Position numbers and translations under genes: made by a program
Part shown: positions 7,889-16,588 of the stretch, piece after piece
Layout of the letters: each line of letters opens with the position of its first letter
Numbering within the stretch: the first letter of the stretch is position 1
The notes under the pieces: model-generated
What the model was told of the DNA's origin: nothing
Seen by the model: only the letters and a program-made list of their open reading frames with translations
Database searches by the model: none
NCBI GenBank assembly: GCA_031285085.1
Contig: JAITWW010000113.1
Location: forward strand, 1 to 36,324
Direction of reading: 5' to 3'
From: Candidatus Methanofilum arcanum
GTDB taxonomy: Archaea; Halobacteriota; Methanomicrobia; Methanomicrobiales; Methanospirillaceae
Length of the DNA stretch: 36,324 nucleotides

Positions 7889-8776
7889 CTACGAACTACA
7901 TCCGCAGCCACCTGCTGCTATTTTTTCCTCAGCCCAATTATCTGATATGAAATAACTTCCAGGAACGATATACACATTGTCATCTTCACCACCTTCTGGT
8001 ATCATTCCATAAGGGTTCACGAAGCCGCGCAGAATATAAGCACCAAGATAAATATCATCTGGAACTTTATAACTCAACTGTACCGTGGCACTTTTGTCTG
8101 CTGCAATAGATGGGATTGTTGCTTTTTCTGGAAATAATACCTGATTTCCAAGAAGTAACATAATTGAAACTGGTGTGCCTTCCTCTGCATCTCCACCGGT
8201 ATTTACAACCGATACAGATGGTGTAATTCTTGTGCCAGGGTGCAGTGACATAGGTGGAAGAGCTGAGATTGCTGTTATCTGATAGTTTGGCATATTTGGT
8301 GCTTTCTTTGTCCTTGTTATACCAGGAAATGCTGTTGCCTCTGTTGCAGATCCACTTCCTCCTTGAATAGATACTTCTTCTTTTGCTGCATCAGCAAAGT
8401 TTGGTGATACAAGATCATTGCTTGTCGTAACAAGAACTGCGAACTGATATGTACCTCCCACTGTTCCAGATGGAACAACACCTGTAAAAGGCACGGTTAC
8501 ACTTTCATCTGTTCGTAGATATGGTAATGCAACCCACCCAACAAATATAGAACGATTAGATCCAGTACCAAGTGGTAAGAGATAAGCTCCAAGATATCTC
8601 TGTGAGATTGGATCAGTGGCATTATTCAAAACAGTGATAGTTGAAGAAATAACTCCATCACGAGATTCAAGATCTGCGATATCTAAAGACACAGGAAACC
8701 CTGACACAACTCCTACAACTCCCAGTGCTATACACAAAAAAACAGCCACAACACAGCATACCGTATAAGACCTCAT
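7889..8776 (-). CDS. Exported CARDB-like protein with a Cys-rich C-terminal tail
   Basis: The 295-residue product starts with a signal peptide or N-terminal anchor (hydrophobic residues 5-26). Two beta-rich regions follow, about 27-140 and 165-280. The second (ITAISALPP...ITPSVSVVNTGGDAEEGTPVSI) has the look of a CARDB domain, an Ig-like fold common in archaeal surface proteins; the first is a weaker match. The protein ends in GGCGCSS, two cysteines five and three residues from the C-terminus, which is unusual for a secreted archaeal protein. It faces the phosphate operon tail to tail. I see no enzyme motif. A role at the cell surface, perhaps in adhesion or as a scaffold, is inference. Confidence 0.8.
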   Translation of the reverse strand: MRSYTVCCVVAVFLCIALGVVGVVSGFPVSLDIADLESRDGVISSTITVLNNATDPISQRYLGAYLLPLGTGSNRSIFVGWVALPYLRTDESVTVPFTGVVPSGTVGGTYQFAVLVTTSNDLVSPNFADAAKEEVSIQGGSGSATEATAFPGITRTKKAPNMPNYQITAISALPPMSLHPGTRITPSVSVVNTGGDAEEGTPVSIMLLLGNQVLFPEKATIPSIAADKSATVQLSYKVPDDIYLGAYILRGFVNPYGMIPEGGEDDNVYIVPGSYFISDNWAEEKIAAGGCGCSS

Positions 8777-8842
8777 GAAACCACTTTTCCTTACCTATTA
8801 CTATTGTACAAAGTTACTAAATAAGAAAAGGGTATGCATAGA

Positions 8843-8851
8843 TATTATAAA
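8843..8851 (-). promoter_or_regulatory. Possible TATA box of the CARDB-like gene
   Basis: On the minus strand the stretch reads TTTATAATA about 70 bases ahead of the start codon at 8776. This would give a leader of roughly 40 bases. It rests on composition and position only. Confidence 0.3.
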
Positions 8852-8941
8852 CCTCTTGTGGATTTAAGTTGAAAATTAAATATAAATCATAAATTATAAT
8901 TTTAAAATGGAAAACGAGTGAAAAAGTACAGAGTATGTATA

Positions 8942-9235
8942 CTATACCCGTAACAATCCTCTCGTTGGAAATATGATATGTATATCATGGTATCTCATGA
9001 AAGGCGAGGCATAGAAGCAATACGGGTGGATTGCCGGGGGACTGGCTGACATAACATGATTACCAGTCAGTGAATGAAGTGAACCTTTCAGTAATGATGG
9101 GGGGAAATGTATGAACGGGTGGGATCCCGAACGAGTCTGACTGCGATACGCGTCAGCTTGCAGGTCAGACCAATATGATACAGACAGCCATGTCACCACA
9201 CGCTGTAATGCAGACAAGAGTTAATGTGTTTTGAG
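8942..9235. ncRNA. Structured, base-rich intergenic block: RNA gene or group II intron relic
   Basis: In an otherwise very AT-rich gap this block is visibly richer in G and C. It contains several long-range complementary segments on the + strand: ACCCGTA (8946-8952) with TACGGGT (9021-9027); GACTGG (9040-9045) with CCAGTC (9063-9068); and GTCTGACTGC (9135-9144) with GCAGGTCAGAC (9160-9170, one bulged base). The style of the purine-rich runs recalls domain I of bacterial group II introns, but I find no domain V hairpin, no maturase frame and no clear ends, so it would be a fragment. It does not match the archaeal SRP RNA or RNase P RNA motifs I know. A 91-codon frame antisense to it looks like a by-product of composition. 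Confidence 0.4.
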
Positions 9236-9883
9236 TGCTGTTGTGTACACTTCACCTGTGAATCAGACCGGACATGTGTATGGCACCACCTGAATACTCC
9301 CAATACCTCTATTTCATACATTGATGAGTGCGTGCTTTATACCTTGTGAGTTATTTAAAAAATAGAAGTGCAAAAATTATTTTAAAAAACATCTTTTTTT
9401 TAGATTCTGGTTCAATAAGAGATAATTGAGACGTCTTCCAAAGCCCTGTCTGGAAATGATGATATGCCATTTGTCTGACGCATTTGAGTCAGGACTCAAT
9501 GAGAATAATCTCATTTCACGATAGACGATGTTTCAACTGTACATGTTATTCCTTCCCAAAATGCGTTGATAATTTTCAACCTACGTCCCTCCTATGACAA
9601 ACCAAGGATGCGAGGCATGGCATCGACCTGTTCGACTTTTTGATATGCACAAAAACGGATTTCGTGACGAAATTGCTCTCGCGAGAAGGATTTACCTTCA
9701 TTCAAAATGGAATGAGATAGAAGATGAGATGAGATATTCATCACTTTTTTGGAAAAATTACTATTTTTTTATGTTTTACTTTGGTTGAAGCAAGTCATTT
9801 TTTATAGATTATGGATGGTGCCGCATTACATATACTGAAACCAGATACGAAATCATAAAATGAAAGAGAAAGGTAACATCATT
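9236..9883. other. AT-rich intergenic DNA with two adjacent small palindromes
   Basis: No convincing gene is present. Two dyads lie side by side: TTGAGTC at 9484-9490 against GACTCAA at 9493-9499, and ATGAGA at 9499-9504 against TCTCAT at 9509-9514. A 64-codon frame (9594-9788, +) starting MTNQGCEAW has no ribosome binding site and no recognisable similarity; I do not call it. Confidence 0.4.
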
Positions 9884-10243
9884 TTATGCAGATGAAAACT
9901 TTTCAGCAACCAGTCCACCGATGGCTCCACCGATAAGAGCAAAGATCCCATTGTATAGTGCAAGCACAACGAGAGCAATCGTGCCAACAAGACCTACAAA
10001 CAATCCAAGAACACCAAGAAATGCAATTCCAAAGATAATGAATAAGGCAGAGATAACAAGTGCTCCAAAAATACCTGCAGCAAGCCCTACTTTCACCCCT
10101 CCTACTATTCCTTCCTTGAATAAGAATCCTGAAATAAACCCTCCAACCAATGGGCCTGGGAAAGGAAGAACAGATAAAATAAGCATCACAACAAAGCCTA
10201 TCAATGCTGACGGCCAAAATTCCATTTTTTCAACTATAACCAT
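9884..10243 (-). CDS. DUF5518-type small membrane protein
   Basis: The 119-residue protein is almost wholly hydrophobic, with about four transmembrane segments separated by glycine-rich turns (PLVGGFISGFL, GIVGGVKVGLAAGIFGAL). This pattern, with a conserved GGFISG-type turn after the first helix, fits the archaeal DUF5518 family, whose function is not known. The start could be ATG 10243 or the internal ATG 10225 (MEFWPS); neither has a clear ribosome binding site, and most relatives begin close to the tryptophan. It is transcribed divergently from the YkgJ-type gene. Confidence 0.75.
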   Translation of the reverse strand: MVIVEKMEFWPSALIGFVVMLILSVLPFPGPLVGGFISGFLFKEGIVGGVKVGLAAGIFGALVISALFIIFGIAFLGVLGLFVGLVGTIALVVLALYNGIFALIGGAIGGLVAEKFSSA

Positions 10244-10334
10244 AGTACTTAAGCTATTTCACAAGGTAAAAAAGATAGCCTACACAATTAAAAAGTAAAA
10301 TGAATAAATCACAGTACATTTCCAGGAAATGCAA

Positions 10335-10817
10335 ATGACATTCTTTTGTACTCAATGTGGAGAGTGTTGTACAACACTCGGTCTTGTGCATGTAATTGTG
10401 CAGCAGAACAAAGATAATGAGTTCGTGCTGCAAAATGAGTATACTGGACACCAAAGCATTGTTACTGTAGATCCTGACAAACATGAGTTCTTTTTAGATC
10501 AAAGCATATTTGAAATACATCCTGATTCATGTCCATTTTTCAGATTTCGAGAAAATGACAAAAAAGGGTACTGCACGTGTCACCTCACAAGGCCCCCAAT
10601 ATGCCGTGATTACAATTGCTGGAGAATTCTCATTCAGAACTCCACGGGTTCTAGAGTTGGAAGAGTTATGGGATGGAGACACCTCTGTGCAGAGGATGAA
10701 CATGTGAAAACCATATGGAGCAAACATGCACAAGAGCTTAGCAGCCTTCCTGATGAGGAGTGGGATAGGAGTGTAGTACGTCTCTTTCAGAGCTATGGAT
10801 ATCGAATTGTGGTCTAA
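10335..10817 (+). CDS. YkgJ-type cysteine-cluster protein
   Basis: Members of this family (UPF0153, PF03692) carry a cysteine cluster thought to bind zinc or iron; their substrates are mostly unknown. Here FCTQCGECC lies at residues 4-12. A second group follows further in (CPFF, then CTCH, then the RPPICRDYNC region). The length of 160 residues is typical. I prefer ATG 10335 because AGGA at 10324-10327 is seven bases ahead; the upstream ATG 10329 is too close to that site. It is followed after 165 bases by an Mrp-type Fe-S ATPase, and both may have to do with metal or cluster handling, although this is inference. Confidence 0.85.
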   Translation: MTFFCTQCGECCTTLGLVHVIVQQNKDNEFVLQNEYTGHQSIVTVDPDKHEFFLDQSIFEIHPDSCPFFRFRENDKKGYCTCHLTRPPICRDYNCWRILIQNSTGSRVGRVMGWRHLCAEDEHVKTIWSKHAQELSSLPDEEWDRSVVRLFQSYGYRIVV

Positions 10818-10982
10818 CCATGGCATCAAAAAAAGTTCCATATAATGTTTTGGTGCAAAGGGCACTTGAGAATGAAATGGAAATATAGGAAGTACAATTT
10901 TTGACTCAAGTAGAGAGATCGTATTTATTATGTTAGTTCGCAAACCATATGACACAACTCTCACTATGAGATGGTGAATATC

Positions 10983-11867
10983 ATGGCAGAAACAGAACAA
11001 AATCCCGCTGAATCATGTGATAATGTCTGCTCATCCTGTGAACATACAAAAACATGTTCATCAAACAAGGGGCAGGGTGGCCTTCCACCAAAAGCTGATA
11101 TTGATGTAAAACATGTAATCCTCGTACTTTCTGGGAAGGGAGGTGTTGGGAAGTCAACCGTTGCTGTCAACCTTGCATACGCTCTCTCAAACTATGGTCG
11201 TCAGGTAGGTCTTCTGGATCTGGACATCCATGGCCCAAACATCCCAAAAATGTTGGGTATTGAAGAACATGAGTTATTAGCTGAAGGAGACAAGATTGTC
11301 CCCGTTAAGATCACAGGCTCACTGAAAGTCGTATCAATGGCATTTCTCCTTCCATCACCAGATTCCCCAATTATTTGGCGTGGATCTATGAAGCATACAG
11401 TCATATCTCAGTTTTTAAGTGAAACAAAGTGGGGAACACTTGACTACCTTATCGTTGATCTTCCTCCAGGTACAGGAGATGAAGCATTATCAATTGTACA
11501 GCTCGCTCCAAACGTAGCAGGGGCTGTGATAGTAACCTCACCTCAAGATGTTTCAACTCTTGACAGTTCAAAAGCAATAAAATTTGCGGAGAAGTTGGAA
11601 GTACAGACAATTGGTATCGTTGAAAATATGTCTGGTCTTATCTGTCCACATTGTGGAGAAGAGGTTGATCTCTTTGGAAAAGGAGGTGGAGCAAAAATAG
11701 CAGAAGAGTACCAGATTCCCTTCCTTGGCAGCATTCCCTTAGATCCAGAAGTAAGAATCGCAGGTGATGATGGAAGACCGTACATCTTGCGCCACCAGGA
11801 TTCACCAACAAGAAAGGCAGTAGATCATGTCATGGAATCAATGATCAAGATTGTTGAACAATCATAA
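10983..11867 (+). CDS. Mrp/NBP35 (ApbC) iron-sulfur cluster carrier ATPase
   Basis: Mrp/NBP35 proteins are P-loop ATPases that hold and pass on [4Fe-4S] clusters in the cytoplasm. The deviant Walker A GKGGVGKS lies at residues 51-58 of the ATG 10983 reading, followed by DLDIHGPNIPKMLG and DLPPGTGDEAL. The carrier motif CPHC lies at 221-224. An N-terminal cluster C12-x3-C16-x2-C19-x5-C25 resembles the extra Fe-S site of NBP35. I chose 10983 because GGTGA lies just upstream; an in-frame ATG at 10971 would add four residues. Its 3' end overlaps the possible start of the next gene. Methanogens need much Fe-S cluster assembly, which suits the role. Confidence 0.92.
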   Translation: MAETEQNPAESCDNVCSSCEHTKTCSSNKGQGGLPPKADIDVKHVILVLSGKGGVGKSTVAVNLAYALSNYGRQVGLLDLDIHGPNIPKMLGIEEHELLAEGDKIVPVKITGSLKVVSMAFLLPSPDSPIIWRGSMKHTVISQFLSETKWGTLDYLIVDLPPGTGDEALSIVQLAPNVAGAVIVTSPQDVSTLDSSKAIKFAEKLEVQTIGIVENMSGLICPHCGEEVDLFGKGGGAKIAEEYQIPFLGSIPLDPEVRIAGDDGRPYILRHQDSPTRKAVDHVMESMIKIVEQS

Positions 11868-11883
11868 TCCACCATCCACGTAC

Positions 11884-13434
11884 ATGATACCATACTCCGA
11901 TAGTCAAAGGAGAAGATGGATACATTTTGCATCAGATGTGAATACGATAGCTCAATTTATCGCTGTTGCTTCAAAGAAAAACCCATGTACCTACTTTTTT
12001 GTGGAATGTGGTGCAGGACATGCTTCAATCTTTTTTGAATGTTCAAAAGAGAATGTAAGCCAACAGGTCATAAACGAGATGCACACCATTGCAGAATCTT
12101 TTGGAATGCTTGATCTTGAAACAGCAGATGTATTCTCTTTGAAAGCACAATTCCCTCCTGTTGATGAGTTTTCAGCATCATTTTTCACATGCTGCAAAAC
12201 ACATCATCTCCTTCTTGGATCATGCATATATGATACACAAAAAGAAGGGAAAAGAGATCTCACTACATTGGAATGTACGTTCATTGGAAGAAAACATGAT
12301 CTCAACGCTTTTTTCGCTGAAATATCTAAGATGGACATAGAAGTCTTATCAATGGAACCTCTTGATGCAGTACATGACTATTCCTCAGCGATTCCATGGA
12401 CAATTGCATATCGTAACAAACTTGCTCATCTTCTCCCAGATGCTTCGAAAAGTGAGCTGACTGATCTCATCTGTGAATTTACACACATGGCTGAACAGAT
12501 GATTGCTCCAGAACGACCATTTCACTATTATATGGGTCAAGTACTTGAAAACGGAAACAGTCTTCGAAAAACATCGAAAGAAGGATTCTCTGCAGCTGTC
12601 CAGTGCATGACCATTACACCAGAGGTGACGCTGTTTTGTTTTCAGCTCCCTGGTGGAGGCAATATCTTTGTACTTCAATCTGAAGATGAACAGGTCATGA
12701 TTGATACAGGATATGGATGTTATTATCCTGATGTAAAAGAGATGTTTTCTTTTTATGGTCTTGATACCACAAAGTTCACAAAAATAGTTGTAACACATGG
12801 TGATGCAGATCACTGTGGAGCATCAGGATATTATCAATGCCCTGTCTATATGCACAAAGGAACCTATGATGTCATTCTCACAAATAATCGTGCACAGGGT
12901 TCTGTGGTAGAAGACTCAGTTCCAGAACAGGGCTATACAAGAATGATAAATCGACTTTCTGGTATGCATCCATCTTTGAATCCACATTTCTTCTCAGAGC
13001 CTCATGGTGAAACAGTAGAGGGGTTTTCCGTGCTTGAGACCATGAATATCGCTGGGCTTTCATTTCAGGTTCTTCTGAGTTGTGGAGGGCATCAGCATGG
13101 ACTTGTATATCTACTATGCCGTGAACAGGGGTTACTATTCACATCAGACACAATCTTAAATCTTGAGTACCTCCATGAAGAGCGCTCAGCATATAATCAA
13201 TTTGCAGTCTACTTTCTCACAACAGTGAATGTAAATCCTAAACTCGTGCGGCGTGAGCGTAAAGCATTACTTGCCCTTGCACAGACAGTAGATCGAGAGC
13301 GTAAAGAAAAAGGTATGTCCCCACTATGCATCTGTTGTGGGCATGGGCCATTATCTTATCTCGAAGGATCTCATGAGAGATCACGGCTGATCCCATGCAG
13401 CGAAGAGATTCAGTACATACCTCGATGCACATAG
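11884..13434 (+). CDS. Metallo-beta-lactamase-fold protein with an unrecognised N-terminal region
   Basis: The C-terminal half has the metallo-beta-lactamase fold: THGDADHCG (the HxxxDH type) around residue 304, a later CGGHQHG and a final CCGHGP that can supply the remaining metal ligands. VMIDTGYGCYYPD precedes it as the first beta strand. Residues 1-250 match nothing I recognise. The protein is 516 residues from ATG 11884; an upstream ATG at 11851 would overlap the Mrp gene by 17 bases and add 11 residues. It is probably co-transcribed with mrp. The substrate is unknown; hydrolase or flavodiiron-like functions are both conceivable, but no flavodoxin domain is present. Confidence 0.8.
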   Translation: MIPYSDSQRRRWIHFASDVNTIAQFIAVASKKNPCTYFFVECGAGHASIFFECSKENVSQQVINEMHTIAESFGMLDLETADVFSLKAQFPPVDEFSASFFTCCKTHHLLLGSCIYDTQKEGKRDLTTLECTFIGRKHDLNAFFAEISKMDIEVLSMEPLDAVHDYSSAIPWTIAYRNKLAHLLPDASKSELTDLICEFTHMAEQMIAPERPFHYYMGQVLENGNSLRKTSKEGFSAAVQCMTITPEVTLFCFQLPGGGNIFVLQSEDEQVMIDTGYGCYYPDVKEMFSFYGLDTTKFTKIVVTHGDADHCGASGYYQCPVYMHKGTYDVILTNNRAQGSVVEDSVPEQGYTRMINRLSGMHPSLNPHFFSEPHGETVEGFSVLETMNIAGLSFQVLLSCGGHQHGLVYLLCREQGLLFTSDTILNLEYLHEERSAYNQFAVYFLTTVNVNPKLVRRERKALLALAQTVDRERKEKGMSPLCICCGHGPLSYLEGSHERSRLIPCSEEIQYIPRCT

Positions 13435-13585
13435 AAGTTGATGCAATAGAAGCTGCGCAAGAAGTGGAAATATTTTCATATTCTACTCACTATCGTCAGC
13501 TTAACACCACAACGACTAGAAAATAAGGGATTTTTGCGAAATAATTATACAGAGGTATTAAGTAAATAATAAAAACTGAATATAA

Positions 13586-16213
13586 TTATATGTCTTTTTC
13601 AGTTTGTGCTATTGTTACACACCAACCATTGGCATGGATAATATCAACTGCACTTCCTGCAACCTGATACTCAGATACAACCGTAAATGCATCTTTTGGC
13701 ACAGGAATCTCTTCATCATCAACTATAACTGTTTTTATTTCTGCAACGCTGTTTATATCTTGCTCTGAAATGGCTTTCATAAACCCTTTTGCTTTTCCAC
13801 GCAGTGCTGGGCCTATAATACTAAAGTTAAATGAAACAGATACTGCAACCTCAGTGAGCTGTACTTCTCCATGGGTAAAGGTCACTGGTGCATTGATGGC
13901 ATTCTCTACATCTCCTCCATCTTCGATTGCGATAGGAGTATAGACTGTGACATCTCCTAATGGTGCGTTTAATGCAACTCCCTTATCATGTTTATATCTT
14001 CGCACCTCTGCAACTATTGCAGATAACTGTGAACCAAGCTCCTGAGCATCTGGATTATGGTATGAGAAATCTGGCCACTTTTGGAAGTGTACTGAGTTTT
14101 TCGTGTTTGTTTCTGTAGTTGTGTATACGTGCAAGTGAGAGTAGAGTTCTTCTGCAAAGTATGGCATATATGGAGCAAGCAACCGGCATACCGTATCCAA
14201 TGTGATATGAATTGCAATACATGCCCCATCTCGCTCAGGACCTTCTCGGTATAATCTCCCCTTTACAAGTTCGATGTAATTATCTGCAAGAACATCCCAG
14301 CAGAACTCTTTTATTGATCGTAAGCCTTTGTCAAACTGGTAGGCCTCCATTGCAGCAGTTACCTCATCTACTGTTTTTGAAAGTTTGGTAAGGAGCCAGC
14401 GGTCAGCGAGCATCAGTGGGGCGTTTTGATCAAAGGGGTGTTTTTTAATCTGCATCAGAGCAAAACGTGCAATATTCCACATTTTTGTTTGGAATCTCCC
14501 AGCAGCGGTGATGTCATTTTTATTATAGACAATGTCAGATCCAGTTGCAGCACCGAGCGCTGCCCACTGACGCAGTGAGTCTGCACCATGTTCTTGGATG
14601 ATTGTCTCAGGAACAATTACATTTCCTCTACTCTTGCTCATTTTGAAACCGTCTTCACCAAGTACCATCCCGTTTATGAGAATCTGATCCCAGGGTTTTT
14701 GTCCAGTGAGAGAAACAGAGCGTAAAATTGTGTAAAAAGCCCATGTTCTGATAATATCGTGACCTTGTGGGCGAATTTGAGCAGGGAAGTAAGATTTTTC
14801 TCCATTTTCATTATAGTGTGTAACATACAATGCGGAGATAGAGGAATCCATCCAAGTATCCAGCACATCTGATTCTCCAACAAACTCCGTTGATCCACAG
14901 TCACAGACAGCTGGTGGCATCTCTGTCATCGGATCTACGGGAAGCCATGCGAGATCAGCGACAAGTGGCTTATGACATCCTTTACAGAACCAGACTGGAA
15001 TTGGTGTTGCAAAGATGCGTTGTCTTGAGATACACCAATCCCATTCCATCTGTGAGATCCAGTTCTCCATGCGTAAAAACATGTGCTCTGGGTACCATGA
15101 GACCTCATGTGCTGCGGCAAGTGATGCTTCTTTTGGAATTTTCGCAAACCATTGATGTTCAGAAAGAATTTCAATAGCTGTCTTACATCTCCAGCAAGTC
15201 CCAACTCGTTGTTCAAGAGGTTCTTGTCTTCGCAATATTCCTCGCATCTTCATCTCACTGATGATTGCAGCCTGGCATTCAGATGTTGTCATTCCTTCAT
15301 ATGGTCCTGCAAGTGCGGTCATATGTCCGTTCTTGTCAATAGCTTTTCGGAGAGGGAGGTTGTGCACTTTCCACCACACAACGTCCTGACGATCTCCAAA
15401 AGTACAGATCATAACCGCACCTGATCCAAATGCAGGATCAACAGCTTCATCAAAGATAACTGGAATCTGATGTTCAAAGATGGGAACTGTCAACTGTTTG
15501 CCTTTCCAGGAGGTGTATCTTTCATCTTTTGGATGCACTGCAACAGCAACACATGCACAGAGAAGTTCAGGTCGTGAGGTTGCGATCTCAACTCCATCAA
15601 AATTGAAGAAATTCAGTTTGGTGGTTCGTTCTTCATAACTCACTTCTGCAAGTGCAATTGCAGTTTCGCAGCGTGGGCAGAAATTTACCGGGTGATCACT
15701 TTGGTAAATCTGCCCATTTTTGTACATTTTGACAAATGATGCCTGTGTTTTTGAAAAATAGTTAGGCATCATGGTAATATATTCCTGGCTCCAATCAATA
15801 GAAAATCCCATTCTGCGCATGGTTTGGCGCATTTTTTCAATATTGGAAAGAGTCAGTTCGCGGCAGAGATTTCGAAACTCATTTCGTGGCAGATCATTTT
15901 TGGTAATGCCATGAATCTCTTCGACTTTTACTTCCGTAGGAAGCCCATGGCAATCCCATCCCTGAGGGAACATGACGTTATAGCCACGCATACGCTTGTA
16001 TCTGGCAATGAAATCAATATAGCACCAGTTAAAGGTGTTTCCAATATGAAATTCACCTGTTGGATAAGGAGGTGGAGTATCAATGATAAATTGTGGTTTT
16101 GATGGTTCATCTGGATTGAAGTACACATCTTCATCTCTCCACACATATTGCCAGCGCGTTTCACTCTCTTTAAAATCGTAGTTTTTTGGAAGATCTTGAT
16201 ATGACATTCTCAC
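13586..16213 (-). CDS. valS: Valyl-tRNA synthetase
   Basis: ValRS charges tRNA-Val in the cytoplasm. The 875-residue class I synthetase has PPPYPTGEFHIGN near residues 47-59 (HIGN in place of HIGH), several CxxC pairs typical of the zinc-binding archaeal type (CPRC, CWRC, CKGC, CDCGS), the DVLDTWMDSSISAL region and KMSKSRGN near residue 525. The WVRDE-like editing insert and the anticodon-binding domain (DKGLRSIKEFCWDVLADNYIELVKGRLY) are in the expected order. The start may be ATG 16213 or ATG 16207 (MSYQDLPKNYD). It converges with the metallo-beta-lactamase-fold gene and has a TATA-like box upstream. Confidence 0.96.
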   Translation of the reverse strand: MRMSYQDLPKNYDFKESETRWQYVWRDEDVYFNPDEPSKPQFIIDTPPPYPTGEFHIGNTFNWCYIDFIARYKRMRGYNVMFPQGWDCHGLPTEVKVEEIHGITKNDLPRNEFRNLCRELTLSNIEKMRQTMRRMGFSIDWSQEYITMMPNYFSKTQASFVKMYKNGQIYQSDHPVNFCPRCETAIALAEVSYEERTTKLNFFNFDGVEIATSRPELLCACVAVAVHPKDERYTSWKGKQLTVPIFEHQIPVIFDEAVDPAFGSGAVMICTFGDRQDVVWWKVHNLPLRKAIDKNGHMTALAGPYEGMTTSECQAAIISEMKMRGILRRQEPLEQRVGTCWRCKTAIEILSEHQWFAKIPKEASLAAAHEVSWYPEHMFLRMENWISQMEWDWCISRQRIFATPIPVWFCKGCHKPLVADLAWLPVDPMTEMPPAVCDCGSTEFVGESDVLDTWMDSSISALYVTHYNENGEKSYFPAQIRPQGHDIIRTWAFYTILRSVSLTGQKPWDQILINGMVLGEDGFKMSKSRGNVIVPETIIQEHGADSLRQWAALGAATGSDIVYNKNDITAAGRFQTKMWNIARFALMQIKKHPFDQNAPLMLADRWLLTKLSKTVDEVTAAMEAYQFDKGLRSIKEFCWDVLADNYIELVKGRLYREGPERDGACIAIHITLDTVCRLLAPYMPYFAEELYSHLHVYTTTETNTKNSVHFQKWPDFSYHNPDAQELGSQLSAIVAEVRRYKHDKGVALNAPLGDVTVYTPIAIEDGGDVENAINAPVTFTHGEVQLTEVAVSVSFNFSIIGPALRGKAKGFMKAISEQDINSVAEIKTVIVDDEEIPVPKDAFTVVSEYQVAGSAVDIIHANGWCVTIAQTEKDI

Positions 16214-16236
16214 TATTAGTGTGCTGCACTATGTAT

Positions 16237-16246
16237 TCATATAGTC
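16237..16246 (-). promoter_or_regulatory. Possible TATA box of valS
   Basis: On the minus strand ACTATATGAA lies about 25-35 bases ahead of the valS start codon, so the transcript would have a very short leader. It lies in the 126-base gap behind the XRE gene. Confidence 0.35.
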
Positions 16247-16339
16247 GGATAGGAAGATGGTTGACTATCTATCTCTTTCTCAGTATCGTGTCTTGAACCG
16301 ATATTTCCTTCCTGTAACTTGCTTTTCCTTGTCTACTGT

Positions 16340-16588
16340 TTACTTTGGCCATGGTAGATCACCATCTGATGTACCAGAGACTTGTTGCAGTTCCTCATTT
16401 GTATAGGTAAAGAGATCTTCAATTTTTACATTGAAGTAGTACGCAATCCGAAATGCAAGACTTAATGATGGATCATACTTCTCTTTTTCGATGGCGAGAA
16501 TAGTTTGACGAGTAACACCAAGGGCCTGAGCGAGTTTTTCCTGTGTTAAATCGTGCATGGCACGAAACACTTTGATTCTATTCTTCAC
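16340..16588 (-). CDS. XRE-family HTH transcriptional regulator
   Basis: The 82-residue protein is a single helix-turn-helix of the XRE/Cro type: KNRIKVFRAMHDLTQEKLAQALGVTRQTILAIEKEKYDPSLSLAFRIAYYF, ending with IEDLFTYT. I prefer the GTG at 16588, because it follows a GGGGGA ribosome binding site and overlaps the end of the DUF2178 gene by 11 bases; a longer reading from ATG 16615 is in frame but would include that site as coding sequence. The overlap indicates coupled translation with the membrane protein. Such HTH-DUF2178 pairs are frequent in archaea and may form a sensor-regulator unit; this is inference. Confidence 0.85.
   Translation of the reverse strand: MKNRIKVFRAMHDLTQEKLAQALGVTRQTILAIEKEKYDPSLSLAFRIAYYFNVKIEDLFTYTNEELQQVSGTSDGDLPWPK

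Noticed and set aside
8942..9217. 91-codon minus-strand frame (MSALQRVV...)
   Set aside because: It lies antisense to the structured block, has no ribosome binding site and no recognisable domain; its composition follows the RNA-like sequence.
8942..9235. SRP RNA or RNase P RNA
   Set aside because: The conserved helix 8 motif of SRP RNA and the conserved regions of archaeal RNase P RNA that I know are not present.
9594..9788. 64-codon + frame (MTNQGCEAW...)
   Set aside because: No ribosome binding site, no similarity that I recognise and an AT-rich, aromatic tail typical of chance frames.
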